Assembly (NCBI GenBank): GCA_025937835.1
Contig: JAICQO010000056.1
Coordinates: forward strand, 1 to 44,598
Reading direction: 5' to 3'
Length of the DNA: 44,598 bases
Source of the DNA: Polyangiaceae bacterium
Lineage (GTDB): Bacteria; Myxococcota_A; Polyangia; Polyangiales; Polyangiaceae
Below are positions 35,833 through 44,598 of this stretch, one piece after another; the first letter of the stretch is position 1, and every line of letters starts with the position of its first letter. Under the pieces are notes generated by a model. The model worked only from the letters and a program-made list of their open reading frames with translations. It was not told where the DNA came from and did no database searches. The translations under genes and the position numbers were made by a program.

Positions 35833-38800
35833 TCAGGCCACGTCGGCGACCATCTGGCGTTTCATGAACGAGCGCTGGAACCCAGGGTCGCGGATGTTGG
35901 CGAACAGCTTCTTCACGTACTCCGAGGCGCGGCGGCGGGCCTCGTCGGCTTGCGGTGAGGCTGCCTTTTTCAAGGCATCCCAGCACACGACGCGTGTCTG
36001 CAGACCGTACTCCGAGCCTTGCAGCGTCTCGATCGCCCCCATGGCGGTGGTAGCGAGCAGAATGCCGGTGTGCTGCTCGCCCATCTCGACGCGAGCGCAG
36101 GCTTCGATCGCCATGGCGTAGAAATGAAAGGCCACGTAAGCCTGAGCTTCCGCCGCCTGGCGCGCGTCGAACGCATGAAGCACCGCGCGCGCCGGGTCTC
36201 CCGCGAGCCGCGCCAAAAGCGCGCGCAGGATCTTCTCGTGCACGGAGTCGTAGGTGCTGCCGGTCACGGCCGTGAGCGCTCCCGCGTCACCCACCAGCGG
36301 CTCGGCCGCGGCGATGTTCCCGATCTCGATCAGCACCTCGGCGAGCGAGAGCAGCGTGTCGGCGCGCGAGTCTTGATCTCCGTAACGCTCGTGGGCGTCG
36401 CGCGCGCGGTGCATGTACGCAAGCGCGCGCTCGAAGTCGCCGAGGCTCGCGTAACATTCGCCGATCGTGTTCAAGGTCTTGGCGATCTGAAAGCGTCCGC
36501 CGATCGACAGATCGATGCGGATCGCCTCGAGCGCGAGCGCGATGCCGTCCTCGAAGCGGCCGAGCACGAGCAGGCCGTAAGCGAGCGAGTTCTTGGCGCG
36601 GGCCTCGAGCCGCCGCGCTCCGGCGCGACGGAACACGGCCACGGCTTCGGCCTGGGCCTCGATCGCCTCGTGCACGCGGCCGACGCGGCGCAACAGGGTG
36701 CCGCGCAGGCGCAGCAACTCGGCGCGCAGGCGCGCGGGCACGTCCTTGCCGTCGGCCATGCTGCGCGCGCGGTCGATGGCCGCGAGCGCGCCCTGCATGT
36801 CGCCGATGTCGTGCAAGATCTCGCCGATCAACATGCGCGCCTGGACGAGTAACAGCGGGCTCTGCGCCTTGTCGGCCACGACCTCGGCGCGCTGGGCCGA
36901 AGACAGCGCCTTGGCGAGCCGCGCCGCGTCGAGCTCGAACTGCGCCGTGAGCAGCAGCGCGGTCGCCACCCAGTAGGGCCTGGCGCTGTGGCGCGCCAGA
37001 CGTCGCAGCATCACCAGGTGCCGCCGCCGTTCGCGCCAGCGGCCCTGCGTGCGGCAGATCGCCTCCATCGACTGGTGCACGTCGAGCAGCCGCAGATCGT
37101 CGGGCAAGAGCAGCGACAGCGTGCGGCGGTAGTAGCGCTTGGCGAGCGGCGTCTGGTACGCCGCGCGCGCCGCGTTGCCGGCCTCGATGTAGTAGGTCGC
37201 GGCCTCGGTGCGGGCGTTGCCGCGCGCGAAGTGGCGAGCCACGACCGCGGCCGTCAGACCGCGAGCCAGCGGCGTCGACGCGAGGTACTCGCCCAGCACC
37301 TTGTGCATGCGCACGCGGCGCCGTCGCTCGAGCGCGCGGTACGCCACGTCGCGCGTCAGCGGGTGGCGTACGTCCACGACCTCCGCCTTCAAATCGCAGA
37401 GTCCGCGGGCGCACAGCCGGGCGACGGCGTCCGCGGTTTGCGTACCACTGACCGCGTCGAGATCCTTCTCCGACAGCGGGCCGCCCGCGAGCGCCAGCCA
37501 ATCGATCACCGAATGCTCTTCCTCGGGCAGCTCGTTCAAGCGATCCGCGATCAGCTGCTCGAGCGTGGACGGCAGGGTCAGCCCCATTTCCCCGCTGCGC
37601 TCGACCTGCACCAGCTGTTGTCGCCCCTCTTCGCCCTCGCGGATCTCGAGCATGCCGCGCTCGAGCAGGGCATCGACCATTTCGAGCAGGAAGAACGGAT
37701 TTCCGGCCGCGCGCGGCACGAGCTCGGCGCACACCTGCGCCACGCCGTCGCTGACGCTGAGCCGCGCTTGGAGCAGCCGGATCTGTTGCTCGGGGGCGAG
37801 CCCCTTGAGATCGACGCGCACCAGGCCGTCGATGTGCATGAGCACGCGATCTTCCGGGCGGGTCGCGAGCAGCACCAGCACGGGCAACGTGTCTCTGCGG
37901 CGCACGAACTCGCTCACGAGCTCGAGGCTCTGGCGGTCGGCCCACTGTAAGCCGTCGATCACGACCACGAGCGGCGCTTCGGCCGTGGCGCGCGCGAAGA
38001 AACAGCGCACCCCTTGCGCGATCAGCTTCTGGTTCTGGACCGCGTCGGCCTCGTCGTTGGCGGTGCGCACGCGGCCGGTGGCAAGCTCCGCCATGCGCTC
38101 GATGATCTGCGGGCCGTCGTCGCCGAGCGCGTATTCGCCGAGCGCGGCAGCGACCAACTGCCGCACCTGTTCGAGAGGCTGTTCGACGCGCGTCTCGGTG
38201 AGCTCGCGCACCCAGTCGCTGACGGTCGCGAACGGGATCTCGCTCAGCACAGGAGAGCACTCGACCCGCAGCACGTGCGCGTCGGGCGGCAGCTCGGTGA
38301 GGAACGCCGACACCAGCGCGCTCTTGCCGATGCCCATTTCCCCGTGGATCACCCGGGCGGCGACCTGACCTGGCCCCTTGTCGGTGCTGACCACGCCGTA
38401 ATACGCGGCGTGCAGATCGGCGAGCTCCGCGTCGCGGCCGATCAGATCGCTCGGCAGCGCGGCCATCTCCGCCACCTTCTCTTCGCGCGTGTGCGGGCGG
38501 AGCAGCGTGTAGATGCGCATGTTGTCGGGCAGGCTGCGCGACGCGGCCTCTTCGATCTGCACCGTCGGCGCGTCACCCCAGACGAAATCGCGGCGCACCA
38601 GGCGGTACAGGCCGCCCGCCACCCAGGACACGCCGGGCGGCGCGCGCTCGCCCAGGAAATCGGCCAGATACGTGGCCGGCTCGTAGAGCTCGTGCTGCAC
38701 GAGGTGTCCCGCCTTGTCGCGGCGGCCCGAGGCGATGCCGCGCACGATGCCGACGGCCAGCGACAGCTTCACCGGCAAATCTTCGGACGCGCCGCGGACC

Positions 38801-40203
38801 ACCTCGTGGACGTCGATCGCGAGCCACACCGCGTCGGCGGGCGCGCGCGACGGGTTCGCGGTCAAACCGACGATCGCGCGCGCGGCGATGCTGGCGCGCA
38901 CCGCGCCATCCGCGATCGTGGTCTCGGGCTCCCAGACGAAGTGCGCGCCGCGCCGGAACGCGGCCTCGCCGAGCGTGTTCTTCAGCTGATCCAGCACGCG
39001 CGCCGCCGGCGCCGCGCCGACGCTCTGCACGAGCTCGTCGGCGCCGTGCATCTTGAGCTTGAGCAAGGCGACGTGACGCACCTCGCGCCCGGCGCGCTCG
39101 CGCTCGTCCACGCGCTCGAGCCCGCCTGGCCCGGTCTGCTCGTTTTCGGAGGCGGACTCGGCCGCGGGCGCGGCATTGCCGGACGCCGCCTGTTCCATCG
39201 AGTCGAGCCCGTAGTGGCTCTCACCGGCGAGCTCGGAGCCCGCGGTGTCCGGCGGAAACGCCGACTCGCGCGTCACGAGCTGGGCGATCACCGTCTCGAG
39301 CACGTGGGAATCGACGAGCTGCTGGCGCTGAATCAGCGCCCGGCTGATGCTCGCCGCGAGCTCGCGCGCGGTCTGAAAGCGCTCTTCCGGATCGCGCGCG
39401 AGCGCACGCAGCACGAGCTCTTCGAGCTCCGGGGGTAGCTCGCGAACGAACGTGCTCGGCGGCTCGATGTGCCCGCCGCGCACCGCTTCGAGCAGCTCCG
39501 GCCCCTCGGCTGCGCCGTGCAAGGGACGCCCCGAAAGCAGCTCGTGAAAAACTACACCCAAGGAGTAAATATCGGTGCGACGACTCACCCGCTCGGCGCG
39601 CGCCTGCTCGGGAGACATGTACGCCGTCTTGCCCTTGAGCACGCCCGGCTCTTCGCGGAACAAGTTGGCGGACGCGATGCCGAAGTCGGCGACTTTGACG
39701 GCGCCGTCGTAGCTGAGCAGGATGTTCTGCGGCGATACGTCGCGGTGCACGATGTCGAGCGGCGCGCCCGCCTCGTCCCGGCGCTCGTGCGCGTAGTGCA
39801 GGCCCTTGGCGACTTCGGCGACGATGTAAGCCGCTACGTACGGCGGAATTCGCTGGCCGCGCGCCAGCGCCGCTCGCATCAGACGTCGAAGATCCGGGCC
39901 CTCGACGTACTCCATACTGAGGAGCTGACCTTCGTCGCCGTAGTCCTGAAAGTCGTAGACCTGGACGATGTTCGGGTGATTGAGGCGCGTCGCGAGCTGC
40001 GCCTCTTCGGCGAACATGGTGCGGAAGCGCCGCGAGCTACCGAAGGCCGGCAGGATCCGCTTCACGACGAGCAGCTTGAAGGTGCCTTCTGCTCCGCGTT
40101 TCTTGGCGAGAAACACCTCGGCCATGCCGCCCGCGCCGAGGCGCCGAACGATCTCGAAATCGGCAAGGCGCTTGGGCGTGGGCCGGTCGGAGGGCTCGGT
40201 CAT
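35833..40203 (-). CDS. Serine/threonine kinase with cyclase-like, ATPase and TPR domains
   Basis: 1456-residue cytosolic signalling protein. The kinase (about 16-290) is complete: glycine loop LGAGGMAEVF, Lys48, IVHRDVSPQNILL (151-163) and VADFGIA (171-177). An acidic linker leads to residues 376-550, which resemble a degenerate class III nucleotide cyclase lacking clear metal-binding aspartates. An AAA/STAND-type ATPase follows: Walker A HGEMGIGKSAL (620-630), Walker B LVVVIDGLQWAD (745-756). TPR-like helical repeats fill about 1010-1400. The architecture is typical of large myxobacterial regulators that sense through repeats. No transmembrane helix. ATG 40203 diverges from the barrel gene at 40334. 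The decayed esterase begins directly after its stop. Confidence 0.92.
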   Translation of the reverse strand: MTEPSDRPTPKRLADFEIVRRLGAGGMAEVFLAKKRGAEGTFKLLVVKRILPAFGSSRRFRTMFAEEAQLATRLNHPNIVQVYDFQDYGDEGQLLSMEYVEGPDLRRLMRAALARGQRIPPYVAAYIVAEVAKGLHYAHERRDEAGAPLDIVHRDVSPQNILLSYDGAVKVADFGIASANLFREEPGVLKGKTAYMSPEQARAERVSRRTDIYSLGVVFHELLSGRPLHGAAEGPELLEAVRGGHIEPPSTFVRELPPELEELVLRALARDPEERFQTARELAASISRALIQRQQLVDSHVLETVIAQLVTRESAFPPDTAGSELAGESHYGLDSMEQAASGNAAPAAESASENEQTGPGGLERVDERERAGREVRHVALLKLKMHGADELVQSVGAAPAARVLDQLKNTLGEAAFRRGAHFVWEPETTIADGAVRASIAARAIVGLTANPSRAPADAVWLAIDVHEVVRGASEDLPVKLSLAVGIVRGIASGRRDKAGHLVQHELYEPATYLADFLGERAPPGVSWVAGGLYRLVRRDFVWGDAPTVQIEEAASRSLPDNMRIYTLLRPHTREEKVAEMAALPSDLIGRDAELADLHAAYYGVVSTDKGPGQVAARVIHGEMGIGKSALVSAFLTELPPDAHVLRVECSPVLSEIPFATVSDWVRELTETRVEQPLEQVRQLVAAALGEYALGDDGPQIIERMAELATGRVRTANDEADAVQNQKLIAQGVRCFFARATAEAPLVVVIDGLQWADRQSLELVSEFVRRRDTLPVLVLLATRPEDRVLMHIDGLVRVDLKGLAPEQQIRLLQARLSVSDGVAQVCAELVPRAAGNPFFLLEMVDALLERGMLEIREGEEGRQQLVQVERSGEMGLTLPSTLEQLIADRLNELPEEEHSVIDWLALAGGPLSEKDLDAVSGTQTADAVARLCARGLCDLKAEVVDVRHPLTRDVAYRALERRRRVRMHKVLGEYLASTPLARGLTAAVVARHFARGNARTEAATYYIEAGNAARAAYQTPLAKRYYRRTLSLLLPDDLRLLDVHQSMEAICRTQGRWRERRRHLVMLRRLARHSARPYWVATALLLTAQFELDAARLAKALSSAQRAEVVADKAQSPLLLVQARMLIGEILHDIGDMQGALAAIDRARSMADGKDVPARLRAELLRLRGTLLRRVGRVHEAIEAQAEAVAVFRRAGARRLEARAKNSLAYGLLVLGRFEDGIALALEAIRIDLSIGGRFQIAKTLNTIGECYASLGDFERALAYMHRARDAHERYGDQDSRADTLLSLAEVLIEIGNIAAAEPLVGDAGALTAVTGSTYDSVHEKILRALLARLAGDPARAVLHAFDARQAAEAQAYVAFHFYAMAIEACARVEMGEQHTGILLATTAMGAIETLQGSEYGLQTRVVCWDALKKAASPQADEARRRASEYVKKLFANIRDPGFQRSFMKRQMVADVA

Positions 40204-40333
40204 GAGGGCGGCTCGAAGAACTGCGCGGAGCTGCGGCGGGATAGATTAACGCGAACGAAGGGCTGCGTGGTAAGGTCCGGCCCGCCAAAAAGCCCCCGAA
40301 AGGCGGGATTAGCTCGAAAGAGCGGAGGAAGCG

Positions 40334-41467
40334 ATGCGATTCAGCTTGGCCCTGGCCCTGGTTTCGATGTTGGTGAGCGCCCCCGTATTCGCCGCCCCGA
40401 ACGACGGTGACGGTAAGGAAAAGAAGGCAAAGAAGAAGGGGGAAGAGACCGGTCCCAGCATGGACAGCGGAGCGGACCCCGCGGCCACCGAGAAGAGCGA
40501 CGACGGTCCGTTCAAGCCGAAGAGCGAGAAGCCGGTGATCGACAAGGAGACCGGAAAGGCCGAGCCGCCGCCGAAGCCGCGCCCCCGCGATCCGATCGTC
40601 GTCTACCTCGAGCCGCTGATCGGGTTCGGAAAGGGCTTCTCCGCGTCCAACTCCGCCGCGAGCCAGGACCAGATGCCCGACAGCACGGTGGTCACGGTCG
40701 AGGCCGGCGGCATGTACGACCTCTCGCCGAAGATGTCGCTCGGGCTGCGGTTGGCCTGGTCCACGGCCACCATCGACCCCCAGGACGGCGGCGAGTCCTT
40801 CAGCTCCACCGCCTTCGCGGCACCGGAGCTGATGTTCGAGTACCGCCACGCGCTGTCGCCGTTCACGGCCCTGCCGATCTTCGCGGGGCTCGGGATCCCG
40901 GTGGCTCAGGGCACGCTGGATCCCTCGGAAGTCGACACCGTGAAGCAGCGTCAGGGCCTGGTGAACTCACTCGCCGACGCCTCGCACGGCTTCGAGGACG
41001 GGGAGCTCTATCAGCCCAAGCGCTTGCCGCTGATCCTCGGCGTGGGTCTGCGCCACGAGCGCGGCGCGCTCGATCTGCACGCGGGGACCAAGTTCGTGTT
41101 CGGCTTCAACACCGGCGGCGCCGTCAAGAACGAGAACTTCTTCAGTACCGGCGTCGGTACGATCAAGGCCAACGCCGTCGCGATCCGCAACGTGACGCTC
41201 GCCGGCATCATGTATCAGTTCCTCGAGAAGCCCGCGCTATCGGCCGGCCTCGACGCCTGGTTCTCGTACCGCGCCATCGACCCGGTGGAGTTCGAGTCGG
41301 CGGTGGACGCGACGCCGCCCTCGTCGTTCCAGTTCGTGGTCGAGCCCAAGCTCGGCGCGCGCTTCGGGAAGCTCGGCGTAGGCGCCGGCTTCCTGCTCCC
41401 GGTCGGCGGCCCGCTCGGCGACTCGGGGATGAAGGGCGTCCGGCTGAACGCGAGCTACGCGCTGTAG
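40334..41467 (+). CDS. Outer-membrane protein with charged N-terminal linker
   Basis: 377 residues. Signal peptide RFSLALALVSMLVSAPVFA, then a Lys/Glu-rich disordered stretch (about 22-85, EKKAKKKGEE then PPPKPRPRDP), then a strand-rich barrel from VVYLEPLIGFGKGFSA to the terminal GVRLNASYAL. The lysine-rich linker might contact peptidoglycan or lipopolysaccharide, but that is a guess. A strong GGAGGA (40324-40329) precedes the ATG. The leader also holds a CCCGCC/GGCGGG inverted repeat (40281-40307). Divergent from the kinase gene with 130 bases between. Confidence 0.8.
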   Translation: MRFSLALALVSMLVSAPVFAAPNDGDGKEKKAKKKGEETGPSMDSGADPAATEKSDDGPFKPKSEKPVIDKETGKAEPPPKPRPRDPIVVYLEPLIGFGKGFSASNSAASQDQMPDSTVVTVEAGGMYDLSPKMSLGLRLAWSTATIDPQDGGESFSSTAFAAPELMFEYRHALSPFTALPIFAGLGIPVAQGTLDPSEVDTVKQRQGLVNSLADASHGFEDGELYQPKRLPLILGVGLRHERGALDLHAGTKFVFGFNTGGAVKNENFFSTGVGTIKANAVAIRNVTLAGIMYQFLEKPALSAGLDAWFSYRAIDPVEFESAVDATPPSSFQFVVEPKLGARFGKLGVGAGFLLPVGGPLGDSGMKGVRLNASYAL

Positions 41468-41489
41468 CGTTCCGCCCGCCCACCCCCAC

Positions 41490-41520
41490 CGGAGTGCTCC
41501 GCGGGGGCACATCGCCCCCG
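41490..41520 (+). terminator. Tandem hairpins after the barrel gene
   Basis: CGGAG-TG-CTCCG (41490-41501) and CGGGGGC-ACATC-GCCCCCG (41502-41520) lie 22 bases after the stop. The stems are strong, but only AAA follows downstream and no T tract is present, so this may be a terminator or a mobile intergenic repeat. The rest of the gap to 41633 holds no visible gene. Confidence 0.5.
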
Positions 41521-41633
41521 TGCCCCCAAACGCGACTCGCTACGCTCGTCGCTCGCTCGGCGTCTCGTGGTCCTGACTGATGGGCTGAATTTCGCTCGGG
41601 CTCCGGGGACCGCCGCCCTGTAGACTGCCGCGC

Positions 41634-43832
41634 ATGATCCGTCTCGACGGTCGCGGAGCTCGGCTCCTTCTGACGGCTGCGCTGTGCTGCGGCTGCGCGG
41701 GCTCGGCCGCGGGCAACCTGCGCGATCCGAACGCCGCCGGTGCGTCTCCGGTGCGGCCAGTGGCCGTCAACGACGAGGAGTTCGCCGAGCGCACGTACCA
41801 GCTGTTGCTCGACCCCGAGCCGGGACCCGATCGACAGAACCTGTTGGTCGGCGTGGTGCGCCGGCAAATCGCGCGCGCGGGCGCGCGCTTCGACGCCGGC
41901 CACGACGCGGTCGGCTTGCGCGCGTTGTTCGGCGCGTTCCTGTTGATGCGCTCGGGCGAGTATCGACCAGAGATCCTCGAGGGCGCGGCCAAGCCGCTCC
42001 ATGCCGGCGCCACCGAGGTCTCGCGGCTCGGCTACGACGGCTACGCCCTGTCCTTGTACAGGATGCTGGAGAGCCAGCTGCCCGAAGGCCGCGAAAAAGC
42101 CGACGTCCAGGCCCACATCAAGGCCATCGAAGACTTCGCGCGGTCGACGCACGGCGACGGCCCGCTCGAGGTGGCGAGCAGCGAGGCGCGCCGCTCCCTG
42201 CAACAGGCGCTGCTCGAGTCGGATCCCGAAGGGGTGACGCGCGCGGCGGACAACGTCACGCGGCTGATCCGCGGCGCAATCGAGGCCAGCACCAACGAGC
42301 AGCGCTCGCTGCTCGATCGCAACGCGGCCTTCGAGGGCTACCGAGACGGGCCGTACGCGCTGGTCGCGCTCTACCTGCGGCACGGCGATCCGCGCGGCGC
42401 GCTCAACGCGATCAGCCGCGCCGACCTCGAGCACCAGTTTCCCCCGGAGCTCAGCGAGACGCTCGAGCGCGCCGCCGACGATGGCGATCCGGAGGCCTGG
42501 ACCCGACTGTACCGCGCGTTCGAGTCCGCCGCGGCCACCGAGGGCGCGATCGCGCTGGTCGATTCGATGTCGATGTCCGCAGCTGCGTTCGGCTCGGCGC
42601 TCGAGCTCTATCGGCTGCGGCCGGGCTCGCTCCAGGGCGCGTTGCCGCTGGTCTCGCAGCTCGTCCGCTACGGCATGGCCGAGGTCGCGACGCCGATCCT
42701 GAACGCCGCAGTGAGCGCCGACTCACCTCCCGAGCATTTGAGCGTCTGCCTCACGGTCGTATTGAACTCGATCGTGGCCGAGGACTCGGCGGGGCAGCTC
42801 GACGCGGCGCGGCGCCTGTACGCTGCCGCAGAGCCGCTGTTCGCGCTCTCCGAGAAGCGCAGCGTGCTCGGTCGCGTCGCTCCGAGCGCGGCGCGCGTTC
42901 GTTACGTGATGGCAGCGGTCGAAGCGCGGCACGGCGAGAGCGAGCGCGCGTTGCCGCTGCTCGAGCGCTCGATCGCCTCGGAACCGAGCGCCGAGGCCCT
43001 CAACCTGCTCGCGTCGCTGGAGCGCCAGCGGAACCGCACCGACGCCGCGCTCGCCGCGCTGGACCGCGTGATCACCCAGGCCCAGGCCACCAAAGATGGC
43101 ATCGCCGCAACCGACGCGCTGATCCACAAATTCGAGCTACTCCGCGACGCAGGCCGCGCCGAGCTCGCGAAGAAGACGCTCGACGAGGCGCTCGTCCAGG
43201 CCATCGACGCGCAACGCCAGAGCAAGCCCGGGCCCAGCCAGGCGAGGATCGAGCGCCTGCTCGCGCGCGTGCTCGAGCAATACGGCAATCAGGCGGGGAT
43301 CCGCCGAGCCACCGAGCGCGCCTACGAAGCCGCCAACGGCGACGCGCGCCAGTTCTCGGCCACCGTGCTCGACGCGGCGCGGCGCGCGCTCACCCTCGGT
43401 GATCTCGGCGCAGCCCGCGCCGCGGCGCAGCGCGCGATCGAGGCCAAGCTCGCCCCCGACGAGATCGTGTACGTCGCGCTGTGGCTGCAGCTGCTCGAAC
43501 GCTGGCTGAAGGTGACGAGCGACGGCACGACCGAGGAAGCCTACGCCACGATCGACGACGCCTCGGGCTGGCCGGCAAAGCTCCGCTCCTGGGCGCGCGG
43601 CAAGCTCAGCGACGCCGAGCTGACCAAGGCGGCTAGCGACGGGGCGGAGCGCACGGAAGCCCGGTTTTATACGACGCTTTTCGCCATGTCGCCGAGCACG
43701 CCGGCAGCCAAGGTCGCGCTGAAAGACGTCGCCCAGAGCGGCGCCGTCGACCTGATCGAGGTGACGATCGCGCGGGACCTATTGGCGCCCCCCGGCCCGT
43801 ACGTGCTACCGGCGAAAATCGCGGTGCCGTAA
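41634..43832 (+). CDS. Large helical-repeat (TPR-like) envelope protein, probable lipoprotein
   Basis: 732 residues. A short hydrophobic N-terminus ([16 protein letters not shown]) with three cysteines resembles a lipoprotein signal, though none fits the lipobox exactly. The rest is Ala/Leu/Arg-rich helix pairs that read as degenerate TPR units, for instance [20 protein letters not shown] and [20 protein letters not shown]. No catalytic motif seen. Function unknown; a scaffold in the periplasm or at the outer-membrane inner face is plausible. Its stop is one base from the dnaJ GTG, so the two are almost certainly co-transcribed, an unusual partner for dnaJ. Confidence 0.75.
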   Translation: MIRLDGRGARLLLTAALCCGCAGSAAGNLRDPNAAGASPVRPVAVNDEEFAERTYQLLLDPEPGPDRQNLLVGVVRRQIARAGARFDAGHDAVGLRALFGAFLLMRSGEYRPEILEGAAKPLHAGATEVSRLGYDGYALSLYRMLESQLPEGREKADVQAHIKAIEDFARSTHGDGPLEVASSEARRSLQQALLESDPEGVTRAADNVTRLIRGAIEASTNEQRSLLDRNAAFEGYRDGPYALVALYLRHGDPRGALNAISRADLEHQFPPELSETLERAADDGDPEAWTRLYRAFESAAATEGAIALVDSMSMSAAAFGSALELYRLRPGSLQGALPLVSQLVRYGMAEVATPILNAAVSADSPPEHLSVCLTVVLNSIVAEDSAGQLDAARRLYAAAEPLFALSEKRSVLGRVAPSAARVRYVMAAVEARHGESERALPLLERSIASEPSAEALNLLASLERQRNRTDAALAALDRVITQAQATKDGIAATDALIHKFELLRDAGRAELAKKTLDEALVQAIDAQRQSKPGPSQARIERLLARVLEQYGNQAGIRRATERAYEAANGDARQFSATVLDAARRALTLGDLGAARAAAQRAIEAKLAPDEIVYVALWLQLLERWLKVTSDGTTEEAYATIDDASGWPAKLRSWARGKLSDAELTKAASDGAERTEARFYTTLFAMSPSTPAAKVALKDVAQSGAVDLIEVTIARDLLAPPGPYVLPAKIAVP

Positions 43833-43833
43833 C

Positions 43834-44598
43834 GTGTTCGATCCGTACCAGGTTCTCGGAGTCCAGAGAGGCGCGAGCGAAGGCGAAATCAAGAGCGCCT
43901 TCCGCAAGCTCGCGGCGCAGCACCACCCCGATCGCAACCCGAACGACGACACGGCCCAGGGCCGCTTCAAGCAGATCAATCAGGCCTACCAGATCCTGGG
44001 CGACCCCGACAAACGAGCCGCCTACGATCGCTTCGGAGAGGCCGCGTTCCGCCCGGGCGGAGCGCCGTCCCCCGGCTTCTCCGACATCGGCCTGGAAGAT
44101 CTGTTCGGAGACCTGCTCGGCGCCTTCGGATTTCGCGGCGGCGGCGGCGAGCGCGTCCCGCCGCTCCAGCGCAGCATCGAAATCAGCTTCGAAGAGGCGG
44201 CGCACGGCACGACGCGCGAGGTCAGCTACGAGCGGATCGACCTGTGCAGCGGCTGCGACGGCAGCGGCGGCAAGCGCGGCACCCGCGTCGAGACCTGCAC
44301 GGCTTGCTCCGGCCGCGGCCGCGTGCGCTTTCAACAGGCGCTGTTCCCGATCGCCGTCGAGCGCCCCTGCTCGCGCTGCCGCGGTACGGGCCAGGTCCCG
44401 CTCGAGTCGTGCGGCGAGTGCCAGGGCTCGGGCCTGGCCAAGGCCCTGCGACGGCTCGAGCTCACCATCCCCGCCGGCATCGAGCACGGCAGCGTGCGCA
44501 CGGTGGACGGCGCTGGCAACCGCAGCCGCCCCGACAGGCCCGCAGGCGACCTCGAGATCACGATCGAGGTCAAGGAGCACGAGCTGTTCTCGCGCGCG
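43834..44598 (+). CDS. dnaJ: DnaJ co-chaperone, truncated by the window end
   Basis: Type I Hsp40 that delivers substrates to DnaK and stimulates its ATPase. The 255 visible codons run open to the window edge. The J domain begins [20 protein letters not shown] and has the essential HPD in [12 protein letters not shown] glycine/phenylalanine-rich linker follows ([17 protein letters not shown]), then four zinc-binding CxxCxGxG units: [32 protein letters not shown]. The first substrate-binding domain is reached ([11 protein letters not shown]). Start: GTG 43834, one base after the preceding stop. It is separate from dnaK and grpE. Confidence 0.95.
   Translation, partial: MFDPYQVLGVQRGASEGEIKSAFRKLAAQHHPDRNPNDDTAQGRFKQINQAYQILGDPDKRAAYDRFGEAAFRPGGAPSPGFSDIGLEDLFGDLLGAFGFRGGGGERVPPLQRSIEISFEEAAHGTTREVSYERIDLCSGCDGSGGKRGTRVETCTACSGRGRVRFQQALFPIAVERPCSRCRGTGQVPLESCGECQGSGLAKALRRLELTIPAGIEHGSVRTVDGAGNRSRPDRPAGDLEITIEVKEHELFSRA

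Noticed and set aside
36287-39438. Several long frames on both strands within the large kinase gene
   Set aside because: They lie inside a gene with clear kinase and ATPase motifs and have low-complexity Arg/Ala composition.

Overview
The window is GC-rich DNA with frequent GTG and TTG starts. Nearly every gene has a long antisense shadow reading frame. The gene set points to a Myxococcota (myxobacterium-like) chromosome, probably Polyangia: a kinase fused to an ATPase and TPR repeats, many outer-membrane barrels and lipoproteins of unknown function, an HTTM and a lipase-maturation-factor protein, a CxxxY-type CcmE, and the dnaA locus. The taxonomy is inferred from content, not from a search. 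No insertion sequence, prophage, CRISPR array or rRNA was found.

Layout. 1-4.9 kb: rpiA, a PP2C phosphatase with a good sigma70-type promoter, a GH130 glycoside phosphorylase convergent with a LacI regulator, then an ECF sigma factor with a small membrane partner, downstream of tRNA-Gln(UUG). 4.9-8.0 kb: ccmE-hemE-hemG on the minus strand, linking late haem synthesis to cytochrome c maturation. 8.1-14.4 kb: poorly characterised envelope proteins, including an overlapping three-gene string whose last member joins an inner-membrane domain to an outer-membrane barrel. 14.4-16.5 kb: a 680-base non-coding stretch ending in an inverted pair of DnaA boxes, then dnaA. 16.6-22.8 kb: a lipoprotein gene whose 3' end overlaps that of a dnaK paralogue, a hybrid histidine kinase coupled to a DUF2071 gene, and grpE. 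22.8-26.6 kb: a CxxC membrane protein, a UvrD/PcrA helicase and a small TPR protein.

26.6-35.1 kb is the most unusual part. Four minus-strand membrane-protein genes overlap end to end: an alpha/alpha-toroid protein with a membrane-embedded N-terminus, a small membrane-anchored protein, an HTTM protein and a CPBP (CAAX protease-like) protein. A glycosyltransferase, a tandem-barrel outer-membrane protein and a lipase maturation factor follow on the other side. The HTTM and LMF proteins share a GxxKLR...W signature. The non-coding gap at the 3' end of the operon holds two related palindromes and a consensus DnaA box.

35.2-44.6 kb: a decayed SGNH/GDSL esterase directly behind a 1456-residue kinase/cyclase-like/ATPase/TPR regulator, an outer-membrane barrel, a large lipoprotein-like helical-repeat protein, and dnaJ, which runs off the window end. 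The window therefore holds dnaA together with dnaK, grpE and dnaJ, with the three chaperone genes at separate sites.
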